Positions 22,000 to 22,953 of a stretch of DNA of 22,953 nt are shown here, in pieces (position 1 is the first letter of the stretch; every line of letters starts with the position of its first letter). Origin of the DNA: CALKHT01 sp964511575 (GTDB lineage Bacteria > Planctomycetota > Phycisphaerae > Phycisphaerales > Phycisphaeraceae); assembly GCA_964511575.1 (NCBI GenBank), contig CAZEFM010000060.1, forward strand, positions 1-22,953, written 5' to 3'. The translations under genes and the position numbers were made by a program. Under the pieces are notes generated by a model. The model was given only the letters and a program-made list of their open reading frames with translations, searched no databases and was not told the DNA's origin.

Positions 22000-22815
22000 A
22001 TGCTCACCCGCTACTCCCGCCCCCGCCGTCGCAACGCCTTCACCCTCATCGAACTGCTTGTGGTCATTTCGATCATCGCGCTGCTGATCGCACTCCTGCT
22101 GCCCGCGCTGTCGAACGCGCGTAAAAGTGCACACAGCGTGCAGTGCATGACGCAACTGCGCCAGATGGGCGTGGCCATGGTCGCCTTCGCCAACGACCAC
22201 CAGAGCACCATTCCCACGATGTGGGGCGGCATCTTCGAGGGCACGCGCGAGTGGCAGTACGCCTGGATGGGCGACGAGGTGCGACGGTCCGATCGGGCGG
22301 CGATTCTCTCCTCCGAGTTTCCCGACCGTGACGGCGTGATGGTGCCTTACCTCGGCGGGCGCGGCGCTGCCACGCAGATGTACCGCTGCCCGGGGTTGGA
22401 TGAGGGAGCGCCCGGCTCGGGACAGGGCAGCAACGGCATGTTCGACTACGCCCTGGTCATGGTCTTCGGCGGCGCCAACATCGAAACGCTGCCCGTCCGC
22501 GCCGATGTCGAACTCGCCCCCAATCAGTTCGTCACCGTCCCGCCGCCGGTTTTCCTCGAAGAGGATCCCGCCTACCACATCAACCTCGGCTTCGTCGACC
22601 CGGGCCACGGCGACATCAACCGCATCGGCACCTGGCACACCAACAACAGCGGCAACTACATCGCCACCGACGGCAGCGCCCACAGCCTCGCCGTCGGCAC
22701 GGGATTGGGCCCCGAAGCCAGGCAGTGGTGGGTCACCGCCCCGAGCGGCGATCGCGTCTATCTCTCCACGGATATGTTCAGCGCCCCCTGGTTCGGCACC
22801 TGGAACAGGCGGTAA
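22000..22815 (+). CDS. Type IV prepilin-like protein of the planctomycete kind
   Basis: 271 residues. The leader MLTRYSRPRRRNA is followed by FTLIELLVVISIIALLIALL (residues 14-33), a standard class III prepilin membrane helix, so prepilin peptidase would cut between A13 and F14. Position -1 is Ala rather than the usual Gly, which is tolerated. The globular part has an RCPG-type segment (129-132) and a C-terminal pattern HTNNSGNYIATDG (213-225), close to the H-X9-DG signature of planctomycete prepilin-like proteins but with ten residues between H and DG. The start 22000 has AAAGGA upstream; the frame is open to 21973. It follows the PEP-CTERM-like gene across a strong hairpin. It is likely a pseudopilin or minor pilin of a secretion or surface system. 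Confidence 0.9.
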   Translation: MLTRYSRPRRRNAFTLIELLVVISIIALLIALLLPALSNARKSAHSVQCMTQLRQMGVAMVAFANDHQSTIPTMWGGIFEGTREWQYAWMGDEVRRSDRAAILSSEFPDRDGVMVPYLGGRGAATQMYRCPGLDEGAPGSGQGSNGMFDYALVMVFGGANIETLPVRADVELAPNQFVTVPPPVFLEEDPAYHINLGFVDPGHGDINRIGTWHTNNSGNYIATDGSAHSLAVGTGLGPEARQWWVTAPSGDRVYLSTDMFSAPWFGTWNRR

Positions 22816-22855
22816 AGGCGATCAATCCCGTGGCTCGCTGAAGCGACCACCCCGC

Positions 22856-22887
22856 CCCTCAGTCCCTCAGTCCCTCAGTCCCTCGGT
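22856..22887. repeat. Tandem 8-bp repeat at the right edge
   Basis: Three perfect copies and one near-perfect copy of CCCTCAGT (the fourth is CCCTCGGT), then a decayed unit. It lies in the gap after the prepilin gene. A TACAAT box at 22931-22936 lies just beyond and may belong to the next gene outside the window. Confidence 0.85.
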
Positions 22888-22953
22888 CCCTCCTCCCACT
22901 CCCTTCCGCGCTTCCCACCGCCACTTGCCATACAATACCCCGCTCGGCACACC

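Overview
The window is GC-rich bacterial chromosome and fits a planctomycete, most likely of the Phycisphaerae type. This is inferred from gene content: an ECF sigma factor joined to a FecR/LamG membrane protein, a PEP-CTERM-like exported protein, a planctomycete-style prepilin, a DUF1800 protein and several low-complexity intergenic repeats. No rRNA, tRNA, CRISPR array, phage or complete insertion sequence was found.

Region 1 (1-6696, minus strand) is housekeeping. In transcription order it holds a YlbF-family protein, a response regulator with a GGDEF domain, a YgfZ folate-binding protein, Ffh (SRP GTPase), a small ORF coupled to ffh, a frameshifted nucleotidyltransferase remnant, and valS, which runs off the left edge. 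Two related intergenic elements built of inverted 8-bp units (about 3750-3880 and 6201-6304) each sit at the 3' end of a gene, and one of them forms the last codons of ygfZ.

Region 2 (6940-14118, mostly plus strand) holds RNase R, a small STAS protein with an apparently leaderless promoter, a convergent SAM methyltransferase, an orphan ParA ATPase, a DUF1800 protein and a membrane-anchored thioredoxin.

Region 3 (14131-17911) has a minus-strand run of pseudopilin-like protein, Hpt protein and receiver-GGEEF diguanylate cyclase. A family 5 uracil-DNA glycosylase (plus) and an acyl desaturase (minus) follow as a convergent pair.

Region 4 (18322-22815, plus strand) starts with a cyclophilin. 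It then holds the most distinctive block: an ECF sigma factor, overlapping by 4 bases a FecR/LamG membrane protein, then a PEP-CTERM-like secreted protein whose Shine-Dalgarno lies in a small perfect hairpin, a strong intergenic hairpin, and a type IV prepilin-like protein. The layout suggests a surface-sensing or surface-assembly module. Its parts are known families, but the working of the module is, as far as I know, not described. The right edge carries a tandem 8-bp repeat.
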